Positions 1-11,505 of a DNA stretch of 64,000 bases are shown in pieces. How positions within the stretch are numbered: position 1 is the stretch's first letter; each line of letters begins with the position of its first letter. The DNA comes from Cruorifilaria tuberocauda. Lineage: Eukaryota; Nematoda; Chromadorea; Rhabditida; Onchocercidae. Under the pieces are notes generated by a model. That model was not told where the DNA came from and made no database searches. It was given only the letters and a program-made list of their open reading frames with translations. Where the stretch lies: contig JABVXU010000232.1 in assembly GCA_013365365.1 (NCBI GenBank), positions 1-64,000 on the forward strand, in the 5' to 3' direction. The position numbers were made by a program, and so were the translations under genes.

Positions 1-1441
1 CGACTTTTGCTCTTTTATCCCGAAAATAAAATATGGCATTAAAACTTGAAGTTCATGATTAAAATCTCTATTTCTTTCTTCATATTACTATTAATTCATC
101 AATAATATTAATATTAATTAATATTAATGATATTCTATGAACGATTTTGAATAATTAAATGTGTTTGCCTACCAATATATACATAATCTTTACTGTTAAT
201 CAATAATAATTCTGATAATGAAAAGATAATGAAAACAACTGATGTTGATAATAGTTGAGCTAAACAATAATGATATATTAACGACGAGTACTGATTAGTA
301 ATTAAGTAATTCCAGCTCTTTTACTCATACAGATAATATCAATTAAAGTAATACTTATTTATTGTCATCTTCACTTTTTTCTCTTATCATTCATTTAAAA
401 AAAAAACAACGTAACTTCTTTTTTCTTTTATGCTTTATTGATTCGATAAGATTAAACATGACATGAATACTTATGATTGTCTGATAGATAGTTTGAATGA
501 AATATTTTCAACTATTATGCTGATTTTTAATGCTAGTTGATAAGTGCTAAAAGCATCAAAAAAGGCTTTAATACCCCAAACTTTCATAAATGTCCTTAGT
601 GGAGGAAGGGAAGAAGGGGAAAAGAGAAAGGGAGAGAGAGAGAAATGTATACCAATTGAAATATTTCTAAATTATTCATTTTTTCTATCAAATGGCAATT
701 TATAATTTTTCATGAAGCTTTTCCTTTCATATCTCTTTTAAGCCCTCATTACGAAAAGAAAACTTTGAAAGATTGAGGCTAGTGAAAGAAAGTTCAAAAA
801 GTTTAAATTGAAATTGAAGTTTTACAGTTATATCAGCTGAAACGGTAAATCAAAGTAATTTTTTGCAAAAATATCATCATAATTGGTTTTTTATTTCTAA
901 ATGTTTTTCCAAATCAATTCAAAATGCGAAAATAATTTGAAGAAACTTGAAGGAATAACGAATTTCAAAATGAATGAAATTTATTCTCATTTTCAAATTC
1001 ACAAAGACAGAAAGGTAATAAAGCTGAAAATTAATCGAAATATCAATTATTTATTAAAAAATTTGAAATGAATAATATGTTCAAGGAAATGTCAATGCGA
1101 TTTATTAGAAATTTTAAATGTAAAAATTCTTAAAAAAGTTGAGAAAAATTGAATGACACTTAAATGTATAAATATATGAAATGATATTCAAAAATTTACT
1201 TCAATTTTAACAAATCAAAATAATACAACTGAATTGTAGAAAGAATCGAAAATGATAACTTAGAAAAAAATGAGAAAAGAATTTCAAATTATTTATTTCA
1301 GTTTAAGCGAAAAATAAATACTGAAAGCTGAAATTCCAAAGGTTCAAAGATTTCCCACGATAAAAATATCCTTTAAAAAACCTACTAATTGATTCATTTT
1401 GTTTTTTTTTATTTAAATAAGCGATAAGAATTATCACGAAC
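1..1441. other. AT-rich noncoding DNA
   Basis: No open frame with splice support was seen apart from the doubtful nine-codon exon at 568-594 on the minus strand. A short purine-rich GA tract lies near 600-645. It is probably intron or downstream flank of the minus-strand gene at 1.4-2.3 kb. Confidence 0.5.
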
Positions 1442-2316
1442 CTTGAAAAAGAATAGCTGTATCGTTATCGGATTCCAGTATTTCATTTCCAAATTGTAAT
1501 TCCGTGTATAATTATATGGTGCATAGAAAACTTGTCCAGCTGGTCCATGCCATACTTCAAATTCCGGATAATTGAAATCGGAATAGAGTTGCTGCTTCCC
1601 CATATCTTCTGATTGAAAAAAAAAGAACAATCAGATAAATTGCGAAAATTTTCTTTGTTAATAATTTATCATAGAAATTATCAGTATGCTTAGTCTAGCA
1701 TTGATTAGATAACGATATACAATGTGTTAAAATAAGCTATAACAATGAATCAAAAATTGAAATTAAATCTATCAATTGGAAAATGGGAAATTGTTGAAAA
1801 ATCCATTGGAATATTCGAGAAAGAATTGATTAGACTGTGAAAGAAATGAATTATTTTCAATCTTTATAATTAATAATTTAAATAAGTATTAAAAATTAAA
1901 CCATGTTAGCTTAAGGAAGTTAATATCAAATATCGAATTTCAATAATTTCAAAATATAGTTTGAATTAAGAAGAACTTTCAACCCAATTCTTCTAAATGT
2001 ACTTATTGAAGAGAAGATTTGAAATTACGTGCAATATAGTTGGAGGAACAAAATTAGCCGCGCTAAAGTACTTACTAAACATAATGTAATTGCATACCTC
2101 TTTCCATATGTCTGTTTCGCGTCCATGCACACACACACACACACATACAATTGTACACAGACACACACACACACATGCAGAGACAGACACACACACATAA
2201 GTAGACATGTACACATGCTGATTAATGTCAAAATGATTTTTCAAATTCATTTACTCACTGAACCGTTCATTCATTGATGGATGGTAGAGGAAGCGATGTG
2301 GAATGCTATCCTTGAT
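1442..2316 (-). CDS. Unrecognised protein-coding gene, two internal exons (partial)
   Basis: Two minus-strand exons fit together in phase. The first in transcript order is 2316-2259, after a CCATTTAG acceptor and before a GTGAGT donor. The second is 1608-1442, after a T-rich acceptor ending AATCAG and before a GTTCGT donor. The first ends one base into a codon and the second starts with the two bases that complete it. Together they read about 75 residues rich in aromatics (for example EVWHGPAGQVFYAPYNYTRN), with an N-x-T sequon and ending in a hydrophobic WNPITIQLFFF run. I do not recognise the family. No start codon was found upstream. A possible short last exon lies at 594-568, after a pyrimidine-rich acceptor, and would add DIYESLGY and a stop in the right phase, but it is too short to trust. 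The composition is clearly unlike the surrounding AT-rich DNA. Confidence 0.45.
2127..2198. repeat. Imperfect CA/TG dinucleotide microsatellite
   Basis: CA repeats are interrupted by TACAATTGTACACAGA and TGCAGAGACAGA segments. Overlapping open frames in all three phases here only reflect the repeat and are not genes. It lies about 60 bases from the exon at 2259, inside the probable intron of that gene. Confidence 0.9.
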
Positions 2317-5300
2317 CTAAATGGTTTATAAAAAGATCCTTCCGTCTCAGCTGCACTGAACCATGATGCTTGGAGAACTTCCCATTGAGCGGGAAAGGAT
2401 GGGAGAGAAATGAAATTTTACAGAAAATTTATTTTGCAAATTTTATCAAAATTTAAAGAATCTTCTTTTTCATATTTATTTGAGGAAATCTCTCTAAGTT
2501 ATATTATAGAAATATATTTTAAAGAAAGCAAACTGTATGATAAAAGAATGAAAATTAGTTATTATCAATAGAGTTAACTGCTAATTATTCCTTAAGCTAA
2601 GTAAAGTTAAATGCATAAATATATGCTGATTAATGTCAAAATGAAAAAAATGAAAGGAAATCTGAAACATTTCGATAATTGAGCCAAATAAAGATTCTAA
2701 TGTGAAATGAGAAGTTCGTTTAAATTTAGGAAAGTGATTACAAGCAATTATCACAACTAATCATTATCATTATCACCGTCGCTATTTACATCAGCCTTAA
2801 TTATGATTTGAAAGCACGAAAAAACAAACAATAGATAATGGAAAGTGATTTTCGATGTTATGAACGTTTAATCACTAGAGATAAATCAATCAAAATTAAC
2901 TTATAAAGCTATTTTATAGCATTATAAGCTAATTTTGATTGATTCTAAATATTAATAATTAGGATTACTTTTCCAAATAATAATTATGATCCTTTAACGA
3001 AAGATTTATCTTTTTCCTTCTATCATCACTGTTTCCATTTTCCCTTTTTTTATTTATTTTTTAAAATCATTTTTGTTAAAAATAAATAATCATTGATGAT
3101 AATATCAGGATTATCATTAATCACCTGTTTGAAATACATCATTTTTCATAAGTAAAGAATAAGAACAGTGATGGAAGCATGAGAGAAGTCAGTTTTTTCT
3201 AATTTCTCAGAATTACGATTATTAATATTATGAATTTCACTAAATTCGATAATTTTTCCCTCAAAGTTCTTCATATAATTACAAGAAATTTCTTTTTAAT
3301 CTTTTAGACATTATAGAAGACGAAATGAATCTTTGCAATTGTTAGATAAAATAAACAGATTTTAAATACCATTTATCTGATAAATTGTTTTTCGAAAATG
3401 AATTTTTTGGCAATCAAAGAGATTGAGAGTTTCAAAATAAACAGCTGAGTATTTAAGAGCTTAAATGTGATATTTAAAATATTATTTTTATATCTTCTTG
3501 GAAAGATAACAATGAATTATTATTCGATGTCAAAGTTCATTTTAGCTAATTATATATTTCATGAAATTCCTGTAAATTCTATTACCATTATTATTATTCA
3601 CGTGTTATGAGAAAATAAGCCTTAACTCTCGTATGTTAACGAAAAGAATCAAAAACATTATTATAAGTTCGATAAAAACATATAAGATAACAATACAATA
3701 TATATATGGTTTATTGAATAATAGTTACCTTAACAGGTAAATACTAAGTAAATTTAAATTTTGAAACTGAACAGAGTAGTCTCTTATTGTGAAGTTTATT
3801 AGCTTTATTGGTAAAAAGAAAGTTAATTTTTCTAAGTAATAGTTCAGCGTCTAACTTTTTCGCAAAAACTATAATCCGTTTAACTATTCTTAAGTACAAC
3901 TTATACAATCGAACTTGCAACGTAAAACAGCATAATAAACTTGTAACAAACGTGACGTGAGATTTCAAATCTGTTTGAATTGATAAGAATCAGTATAGTA
4001 CATAAGACAGACTACGTGTCATCATGTACAAAGATAGTTTTCCTATACGATTATTTAAGATTGTTTATTGTCTAAATATTAAATCCTTATAGGATAATTA
4101 CATTAATTAATTATTACTTAAAATAATTAAAACAAATGAATGATGAAAATTAATATAAATCAATAAATTTGTGGAAAAAGTTTTCAAAGTTAAGCTTAAA
4201 ACATTCATTCATTTCACTAGACTCTCTCCCACCTTTTTCTTTCTCTCTCTCCGCCTCTCTCTCTCCCTCTTTCTCCCTCTCTCAGTTTTCTTTCCCATCC
4301 ATTCATCGCTTTCTCTCTTTTTCATCTCATATCTCTCATTCATTTCTAATTCTTAAAAACTAGTGGATGAAGCAATGTCATCCCTCCTTGAAGCTATTCA
4401 ATTTTTTTTTTTTTTCAAGAAATATGCCACGTAGATGAATGGTGCAGACAGAGAGACAGACAGAGGGACAGACAGAGGTACAGACGGACATGCGTACATA
4501 TACTCTTAGCGTACGAATGTAAGAGACGCACTGACACGTACGGTGTACTCTATATCGAATGAGAAAGACCATTTCCGGATCCATTTTCTTCAATTGTTAT
4601 TTCATTTTTCTCCTCTTCTTACGTCTAAACAAAAACTGTGATATTTCATTATCCGTTATTCCGTATGATTTGAAGTTTGAAAAGAACGTATTGACAATTT
4701 TCAATAAAATAACAAGAATTGCTATGTGCAAAATAACTAAAGGAAAAATTCGAGCGAAATTGATAGTTCGGACGGAAATGAGAAATGGAAACGGATAATA
4801 GCGGGAAATTCCTAACCGGAAGGACAGGAATGAATGTCAGTGTAAAATGTAAAATACTCAAAAGTATGCGAAATCAATTTACTTTACGTGATATTCGCTA
4901 AAGGAGAAAATTTGCTTCTTTGCGTGAGAATATAGCTGTTAACTTATATCCGCTACTCTTGTCAAGCTTAATGCTCTTTTAAAGTAAGCTTTGGTGATGA
5001 TTAGCCTAACGGTTAAATATCTTTTCAAGCTGTAGAATTAAAGAAATCAATTTTATAGCGATTCCTAGAAAAAAAAATATATATATCAGCTAAATTACAG
5101 TAGTAATAAATTCATTTCTGGAAAATTTTCATGAATGATAAATGACATCGATGATACTGATAACGCAAGTGGTAATAATAACGGGAGCAAGATCACAGTA
5201 AGTCTAAAATAGTGAAAAGTTGTCAAAAAATGATTTAAAATTAAAATAACTTCTAATAACGATAAGTTATTATTTAGAATAATTATCAGTGATTAACAGA

Positions 5301-8219
5301 TGATAAAGACTTTTAGGATTTTTCTACGATCATAGTGCTGAGGCTGAAAAATTTATGATCACCAAAAATTCGTAACATTATTGTCAATGATATAATTTCC
5401 ATTCACTGATAACAAAAAATTAACATTAATTTGTTTGACGGAAGAAACTTTTTTATCTTTTTGATTTGAAACTTTCACGTGGCATGCGATATCAAATTAC
5501 ACTTTTTGATCTTTTTCTTCCCTTATCATTTCAATCTTTCGCTAACATTGAATGAATGCATGAAATGGGCTAATAGCTTATATTAATTAGTGACTGCGAA
5601 ACAAGCTAACTAATACACTTTTACTGTTTACTTTATAAATTGAAATAATTTCTATTAGAAATATTCGTAAAAAATTTCTAGCTATTTATGTATTTCAGTT
5701 TAGCCAAGAATAAATTTTTATCGGAGAACAGCAAAGAAAAGTATAAAATGGATTAAAATTTAAAATTTGCCAAAAAATATAAGTAATAACTATTATAGAC
5801 CTTATTTCTAAAGATTACTGTATGAAAAGTATTAAGCATAGATAATTAAAGTTACATAACAGAGGGGAAAAATGCCCTGAAGGAAATCTGATCTCTTTTG
5901 TTTATTTAAAAATCAAATTTCATTTAAATAAGCACTCAAAATGTATTTCACCACTAAAATCTTTTTAACGTTTCAGGCAAAAAAAAAGTTGAATTTAGAT
6001 TTACATCGCCACAATTAAATAACTCTTCAATTGTTTTAAAGCAGAAAAGAAAGGCTAAATTTTACCTAAGCATATAAACATTAAAATTAAATCAAAAATT
6101 GCTACAAAAAATAGAAAGAAGCAATTCAAACATTGTCAATGCCATAAATTAAATAAATAATAATAATAATGAAACAGTGGTAAGGGTAAGAACAGTGTAC
6201 TGTTTAGAATTTCTCTTCTCTCAGCTAAAATGAAAGATAGAGGAAGAGAAAGATGCCTGGGGGAAAAAAGGATAATAAAAAAAAGATTTGCTAAATTGGA
6301 ATCATTAGATAAGCATACCGAAATAATAGCTAATCACATTGAAAAATTATCTTTGCCAATAAAAGCAGGCATATATTGTGAATGAATGATATTCCTGGTA
6401 ATTTTGAAATCACAATAATTAATTCAAACTTATTCCAAATGATTTTTCTCCTAACTACTAATTACTCCATGTATTAATGAATTGTCAAATAGTACAATTA
6501 GTGCTCTCGCAGCGTATAATACAAGTAAAATCATTTACGTAGTAAACTATTTATCATTTACATAGTAAAATCGTTAGTGAAATCTGTCAAATTTCAATTT
6601 CACATCAATAAATATCAAAACATTTCCCTGTAATCATAAAATCATAAAATAGTAAATGAATAGATAGAATAACATGGACAAGAGTGATATTGATACTTTC
6701 CTAGAAGTATTTAGTCATTATTTACCCGATCATAAAGATGATTGAAAGTAAATTTGAAATTAAAGTAATCTGTGAGTTAATAATTTGTCAAATTTCAACT
6801 CTTTCATTTCTTTCTTACTAATTCATAATCTCAAACAGCTTATTCACCAATCTTATTTCCAATATTCAATTTTTAAATTGAGAGAATAAGCAAACAATCG
6901 ATTAATGATAATGAGGAAACGTAAAAACAAGCATGAATGCATAATGTATTTTAAAATTTGCATGAGAGTGAATAAATTGAATGAAATATCTGAAATAAAT
7001 GAATCAGAATTTGCGGTTCATTCAATATTTCTGTATTTCGTTACTCACCGGAAACACTTTCGCTAGCATGAACGACTAACCTGAATGCGAATGTTTCAGT
7101 TAAGCTGCTTTCTAGTTTTTCGGAATAATTAAAAATGGAACATTTACAAATTGTACTCAATTTAAATCGATTGTATTCAAATGAGTTTGATTATTAAGTA
7201 TATGATAGCATGTGATAATGATGGATAACAAATAATTAAAGGAATATTTTTTAATAGCATGGCGAAATCATCTAAACAAATTTGAATTACTCATTCAATT
7301 TTCAAGTTTTATCGTTATCACACAATTGATTACATTTTACAATAAAAACTTCTTATCATAGTTATCAATTACTTAATTGACCATGTACAATGGTAATAAT
7401 AGTCTAAGTTAGATGCATAGTAAGAGCAAATTAAATATATTACATGTATTATCCACATTGAAGCTACCGAAGTGCGATCGTAAAGACTGATACTTTTTTT
7501 TCAAACAGTCAGTAACAATTTTACAACATCATTCAAACAATAAAATTGAAGTTTAAAAGAAATAAAAAGCAAAAAATAGAATTGAAAAAAAACTTTGAGA
7601 GCTTTCTTATGGGCAAAAAATTATTCAAGAAATAAACATTGCTTAACATTTCCATTTGCAATCACATAAAGCAATATGCTCTATGATGAGTAGCAAATAA
7701 TGTAAATAAAAAATTGAATTGAAAAGAAAAAAATATTTAAATTGTAAACCGAGAAAAGAAAAACTTTGATCTTACATTTATATTTCTTCAAAATATTAAT
7801 ATATAAAAATGTACAATTGATGTTTATATGTTTCCATTTAATAATTTATGTTTTATTGCATTTCTTCCCTTTTCTGTAGTTCTAACAATAACGCCATGTT
7901 TACTTTGAAATTTCAATAACAGTATTTTAACTTGAATTATTTTTTATTTCTTATTTATAAGGAAAATAAAAACAACAATGATATATTCAAGCATTAAATA
8001 ATTTACTTTTTATTGATTTATCGAAAGCATTGAAATTATCCAATCTGAATCAGTGCATGATGTTATCTTTCAAGTTTGACTAAAGCTTCTAGAAGTTATT
8101 TTATCGGTATTTTTTTAACTATTGAAATTGAAAGGAAGAAAATAATGGATTTCCGATGTAAATACTAGACCAATTATAAGGATTTATTCTTTATGATATG
8201 AAAATTTGTTGCACATGGG
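2317..8219. other. Long AT-rich stretch without a supported gene
   Basis: No exon with matching splice signals and coding composition was found on either strand. It contains a pyrimidine-rich CT tract at about 4220-4330, a GACAGA-type repeat at 4445-4490 and a GC-richer patch at about 4480-4560. Open frames at 3744-3968, 4169-4363, 4559-4798 and 4649-4861 are low-complexity or lack splice and start context. Missing upstream exons of the minus-strand gene at 1.4-2.3 kb could be here. Confidence 0.4.
4445..4490. repeat. Short GACAGA/GGACAGACAGA tandem repeat
   Basis: Repeated CAGACAGAGRGAC-like units are visible by eye. The overlapping minus-strand open frame encodes a serine/cysteine/valine repeat and is best explained by the repeat. 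Confidence 0.75.
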
Positions 8220-8340
8220 ATTTAAATTTTCAATAGGTTCTTCACGTGAAACTCGAATTCCGATGAATTGTGACAATTTTGAATCCTATTTGGGTTGATG
8301 TGTGGGTGGCGCTTCCGTGTGTGTTTTCTTTTTTGACTGA

Positions 8341-9966
8341 ATGTTACTTGCTTCAGTTTCAGGTAGAAAAGTCTTGCAAATGAAAGAACGAAAGAAACAA
8401 TTTGGCACACGTTTTCTAACCGATGAGTCAGAAGTATTTAAATTCAACGCATGGGATGATGTGGAATGGGGATTCGAACAGGAAGAGGAAGCGCGTAATC
8501 GGATAGCTAATCAAAAAAAATCACCTGCAGTGTCTCAGGAAATTGAATATTTGCTGCAGAATCCTGCTGAACAGTGGGATACATTCTATCGGATACACAA
8601 GGGCAAATTTTTTATGGATCGTAATTGGTTGCTAAGCGAGTTTCAAGAATTGAATGTTGAATGTCGAGTAAGTTATGTTTCATACTATGTAATTTATTTG
8701 AAGTTTAATTAGGTGTACTATTTGGAGTTGAATTTCATTTATAATTAAATCAGGTACTATAAAGTAAGGAAATATATTGTAATGAAATAGAAAGAGAACA
8801 GCATAAGTATTTGAAGTGATTTTTCTTTTTGGAATATTGATGTGAATGGCGTAACAACGAAATAACAGATAGTTATAAATAATTTTTGTAATCTTTATTT
8901 GTTAAGAAGTGTAAAATGATATAACGTCATATGATGTTTCCTGCTGCTAGGGTAGAGATGGAAAACGGTAGGTATGGTAAGAGCTTTGCTTTTATTTTTA
9001 AATTTTACGCTTCAGTTATCATGAAGAATCTGTATATTATTTCAGAAATCGGATGATCCGCTTTATGTTTTGGATGTTGGATGTGGTGTCGGCAACACAA
9101 CGATACCGTTATTGCAGGCATCGGGAACATCTGGAAAAATGTTTATTTATGCTTGCGATTATTCAGTGCAGGCTGTGGATATTCTGAAACAGGATGCGGT
9201 GCAGTGGTCCGACAGGTGTAAACCATTTTTATGGGATATTACGGGAGAAATAACTGAAGTTATACCTGCGGAATCTCTCGATATAGTTCTTTGTATTTAT
9301 GTACTCTCAGCAATTCCACCGGAAAAACAGCGTAAGGCAGTTAGTAATTTAGTCAGGTGAGCTGGAATATTAAAAAGTCGTTCTATAATTTTCCACTTTT
9401 TTTCGCTCCTCTTGATACAAAAATAACATACTCACTTTATGCAATATTGCTAGTGCAGAATTCAACATAATTTCGAAATTTTTGTCAGTTTATGCTCCTA
9501 CAAAAAAATCTATGAAAACTATGACAAAATCAAATCGCGCTTTATCAGCTGAATTGCAGCATTTTATTTAATGTATATTATACAAAAAGTTATTTACACT
9601 GTTTAGAGTGCAAATAACTTTATTATTATGATAAAACCTGGAATGATTTACAATTTAATAACTTGAAATGATTTCAGTTTATTGAAACCAGGTGGTATAT
9701 TATTGTTGAAGGATTACGCACAGTTTGATATGACGCAATTAAGGTTCAGAAAGAATCGCTTAATAGATGAAAATTTTTATTGTCGTGGTGATGGAACTCT
9801 GGTTTATTTCTTCACTCAGGATGAATTGGATAGATTATTCACTGAAGTTGGCTTAGAAAAAGAAATTAATATTTTGGATCGGCGCTTAATAGTAAATAGA
9901 GCTAAACGAGTGAAAATGTATCGCATGTGGGCGCAATGTAAATATGTAAAAAGTTTTTTGTTATAG
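8341..9966 (+). CDS. METTL2: tRNA N(3)-methylcytidine methyltransferase, METTL2 type
   Basis: The exons are 8341-8667, 9046-9356 and 9678-9966, with in-phase joins (CGA|gtaagt, ttcag|AAA, CAG|gtgagc, ttcag|TTT). The protein has 308 residues from the ATG at 8341, or 295 from the ATG at 8380. The second start may be correct, because GCTTCAGTTTCAG ending at 8362 looks like a splice or spliced-leader acceptor. The N-terminal block [20 protein letters not shown] is the METTL2/METTL8 signature and sets it apart from METTL6. It is followed by the family block [19 protein letters not shown]. From the second start, the class I SAM-binding motif [10 protein letters not shown] is near residues 104-113, followed by YACDYS. 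The C-terminus [17 protein letters not shown] matches the METTL2 end. Members methylate C32 of the anticodon loop of certain tRNAs, such as threonine tRNAs. No mitochondrial presequence is evident. It converges on the minus-strand gene ending at 10256. Confidence 0.93.
8353..8362 (+). promoter_or_regulatory. Possible spliced-leader or cis splice acceptor of the METTL2 gene
   Basis: TCAGTTTCAG ends 17 bases before the in-frame ATG at 8380 and follows a T-rich stretch. It matches the nematode 3' splice consensus. If it is used, translation starts at 8380 rather than 8341. Confidence 0.45.
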
Positions 9967-10224
9967 CTTAATTTATCTGATAAGTAAAATATATACATTT
10001 GCAAGGTCAATTTACTTTTATGGAAATTTAATACAGCATGATGTCATTAAATATGGCGTCAATCGCTTATCGACGTAATCTCCTTGGTTGATTAAATTTT
10101 TTGGGGAAAATTACAGCTTACTGAGATATTAACCAATTGTAGAAACGGATTTCTTGACAGGCTAGTCATAAATTCTTGTACATTTTTCACATTTCCCAAC
10201 GTGTTTTGTGCTTTCCTCTTTTCA

Positions 10225-10230
10225 AATAAA
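10225..10230 (+). other. Candidate polyadenylation signal AATAAA for the METTL2 gene
   Basis: The hexamer AATAAA lies about 260 bases after the METTL2 stop and only about 25 bases from the stop codon of the convergent minus-strand gene. The two transcripts probably end close together or overlap. Confidence 0.45.
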
Positions 10231-10255
10231 AAGAATTATGGAATTGCTGAGCTTC

Positions 10256-11164
10256 CTATCTGCCGTTCCGCTTTGCAACACTATCTATCGAATAACCGGT
10301 GTAGTCATCTGTCAATGGACCCACTTTACCAGCTCTTCTTGATGATGGATTAGTGAAGGCCGTAAACTGGAAGAGAATGAAGGAAACAAGTGGAAGAGAG
10401 GACGTCAATGCAACATTAAGGGTTTGATAGAATAAAGTGATGGCTGAAGTTTTGAAATCAATTTACCCTTTTTGTCGACTTCATTTATTTGTGTATATTG
10501 GAAGCATGATGGGTATCTATAGGCAAACTATACAAGAATCGTCGTCATATCCGGTTAAAGCTAAATGTTCCAATATTTATTTTAACCAGTTGTGATCTAA
10601 GCAAAATGATTTAATAACAATAAATGCACGATTTTCTAATGTATTTATCATAGCAATACAAGGATATTATCGGTTAATATGGCAGTTGTGCAAAGTGAAG
10701 AACATTGCCAAATTCGCAATGTGAGAAATGCATCAAATGATTCATGGCAATCTTATCAATTAGATCAGTTTCTATTGAAAACGTTAAACATTCTCTTTTT
10801 AATAAAAAGTTTTTGGTAGTGAAGAAATCAGTGAAATTTTTACAGAATTTTAAACTCATTACCATTATGACCTCCCCAACAAAAGAAAACACAAAATGAA
10901 AGTGGTGGTTGGGATGACCAGGAAGGTAGATCAATAATGAGATCGAGAATCATAAATATGAAACAATGAATTCAGTAATCATAACAACAGCATTTTTTAA
11001 GCCGATGCAGCGTTTCATGATAGTAATTGTAAATTACGAAGTATGGTATTGAAAGATGTTCTTAAAACTCTAACCTTATAGAACTGTTTCACTCGTCTTT
11101 CTAGATCTGTATTCAATAGTCCTGCTATTTTATTAAATTGATGAAAACTTCCAGTAAATGCTTC
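10256..11164 (-). CDS. Unrecognised gene, last two exons (partial)
   Basis: Exon 11164-11075 (30 codons) follows an ACAATAG acceptor and ends at AAG|gttaga. Exon 10366-10256 (36 codons and TAG) follows a strong CTTCCAG acceptor. Both joins are in phase 0. The combined 66-residue tail contains TDLERRVKQFYKFTAFTNPS and then DDYTGYSIDSVAKR, ending NGR. It is charged, has no cysteine and no membrane segment, so it looks like a soluble or cytoplasmic C-terminus. I do not recognise the family. The upstream exons must lie between 11.2 kb and the cuticlin gene or be absent, and I could not find them. The exon bases are clearly GC-richer than the surroundings. A different, shorter reading of the last exon exists in another phase but is less coding-like. 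Confidence 0.55.
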
Positions 11165-11423
11165 CTATTGTAACACAAAACCCTTTACTGTTCCTTCACC
11201 ATGACACAATTATTATTTTAATATGTTCCAAAATTTTGTAGATAATGCGATTTGGTTGCAACGTTACGAGCCGATAAAATATGATCAAAATCGCATACTT
11301 GAAAAAACTGCATACTAACAATCTTAAAGTAATTTACATTTTTATATTAGGACTATCTTTATATTAGGATATTAGGAATTAAGACTATCTTATTAGTTCA
11401 TCACGGAGATCGTATAATCTGAC

Positions 11424-11505
11424 GGTCAGGATGAGATTCGAACTCATACGGGAAAACCCTAATCGATCAGCAGTTCATTGCCTTAACCATTGATCTGGTT
11501 GGAAC
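11424..11505 (-). pseudogene. Degenerate tRNA-Ser(GCU)-like sequence
   Basis: On the minus strand a D-loop-like AATGGTTAAGGC is followed by an anticodon loop CTGCTGA (GCU in place) and a class II variable arm GGG-TTTT-CCC. A perfect five-base-pair T stem (ATGAG/CTCAT) encloses a TTCGAAT-type loop. The 3' acceptor strand would be CCTGACC, but no matching GGTCAGG is present at the 5' side, and the anticodon stem has mismatches. The loop base after the anticodon is G rather than the usual A. I read it as a tRNA pseudogene or tRNA-derived repeat, not a working gene. Confidence 0.55.

Noticed and set aside
4169..4363. Ser/Phe/Leu-rich plus-strand open frames
   Set aside because: They are translations of a CT-rich tract.
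10500..10560. RING-finger-like peptide DDDSCIVCL on the minus strand
   Set aside because: Only two cysteines before a stop codon, no further ligands, and the phase does not fit the last exon.
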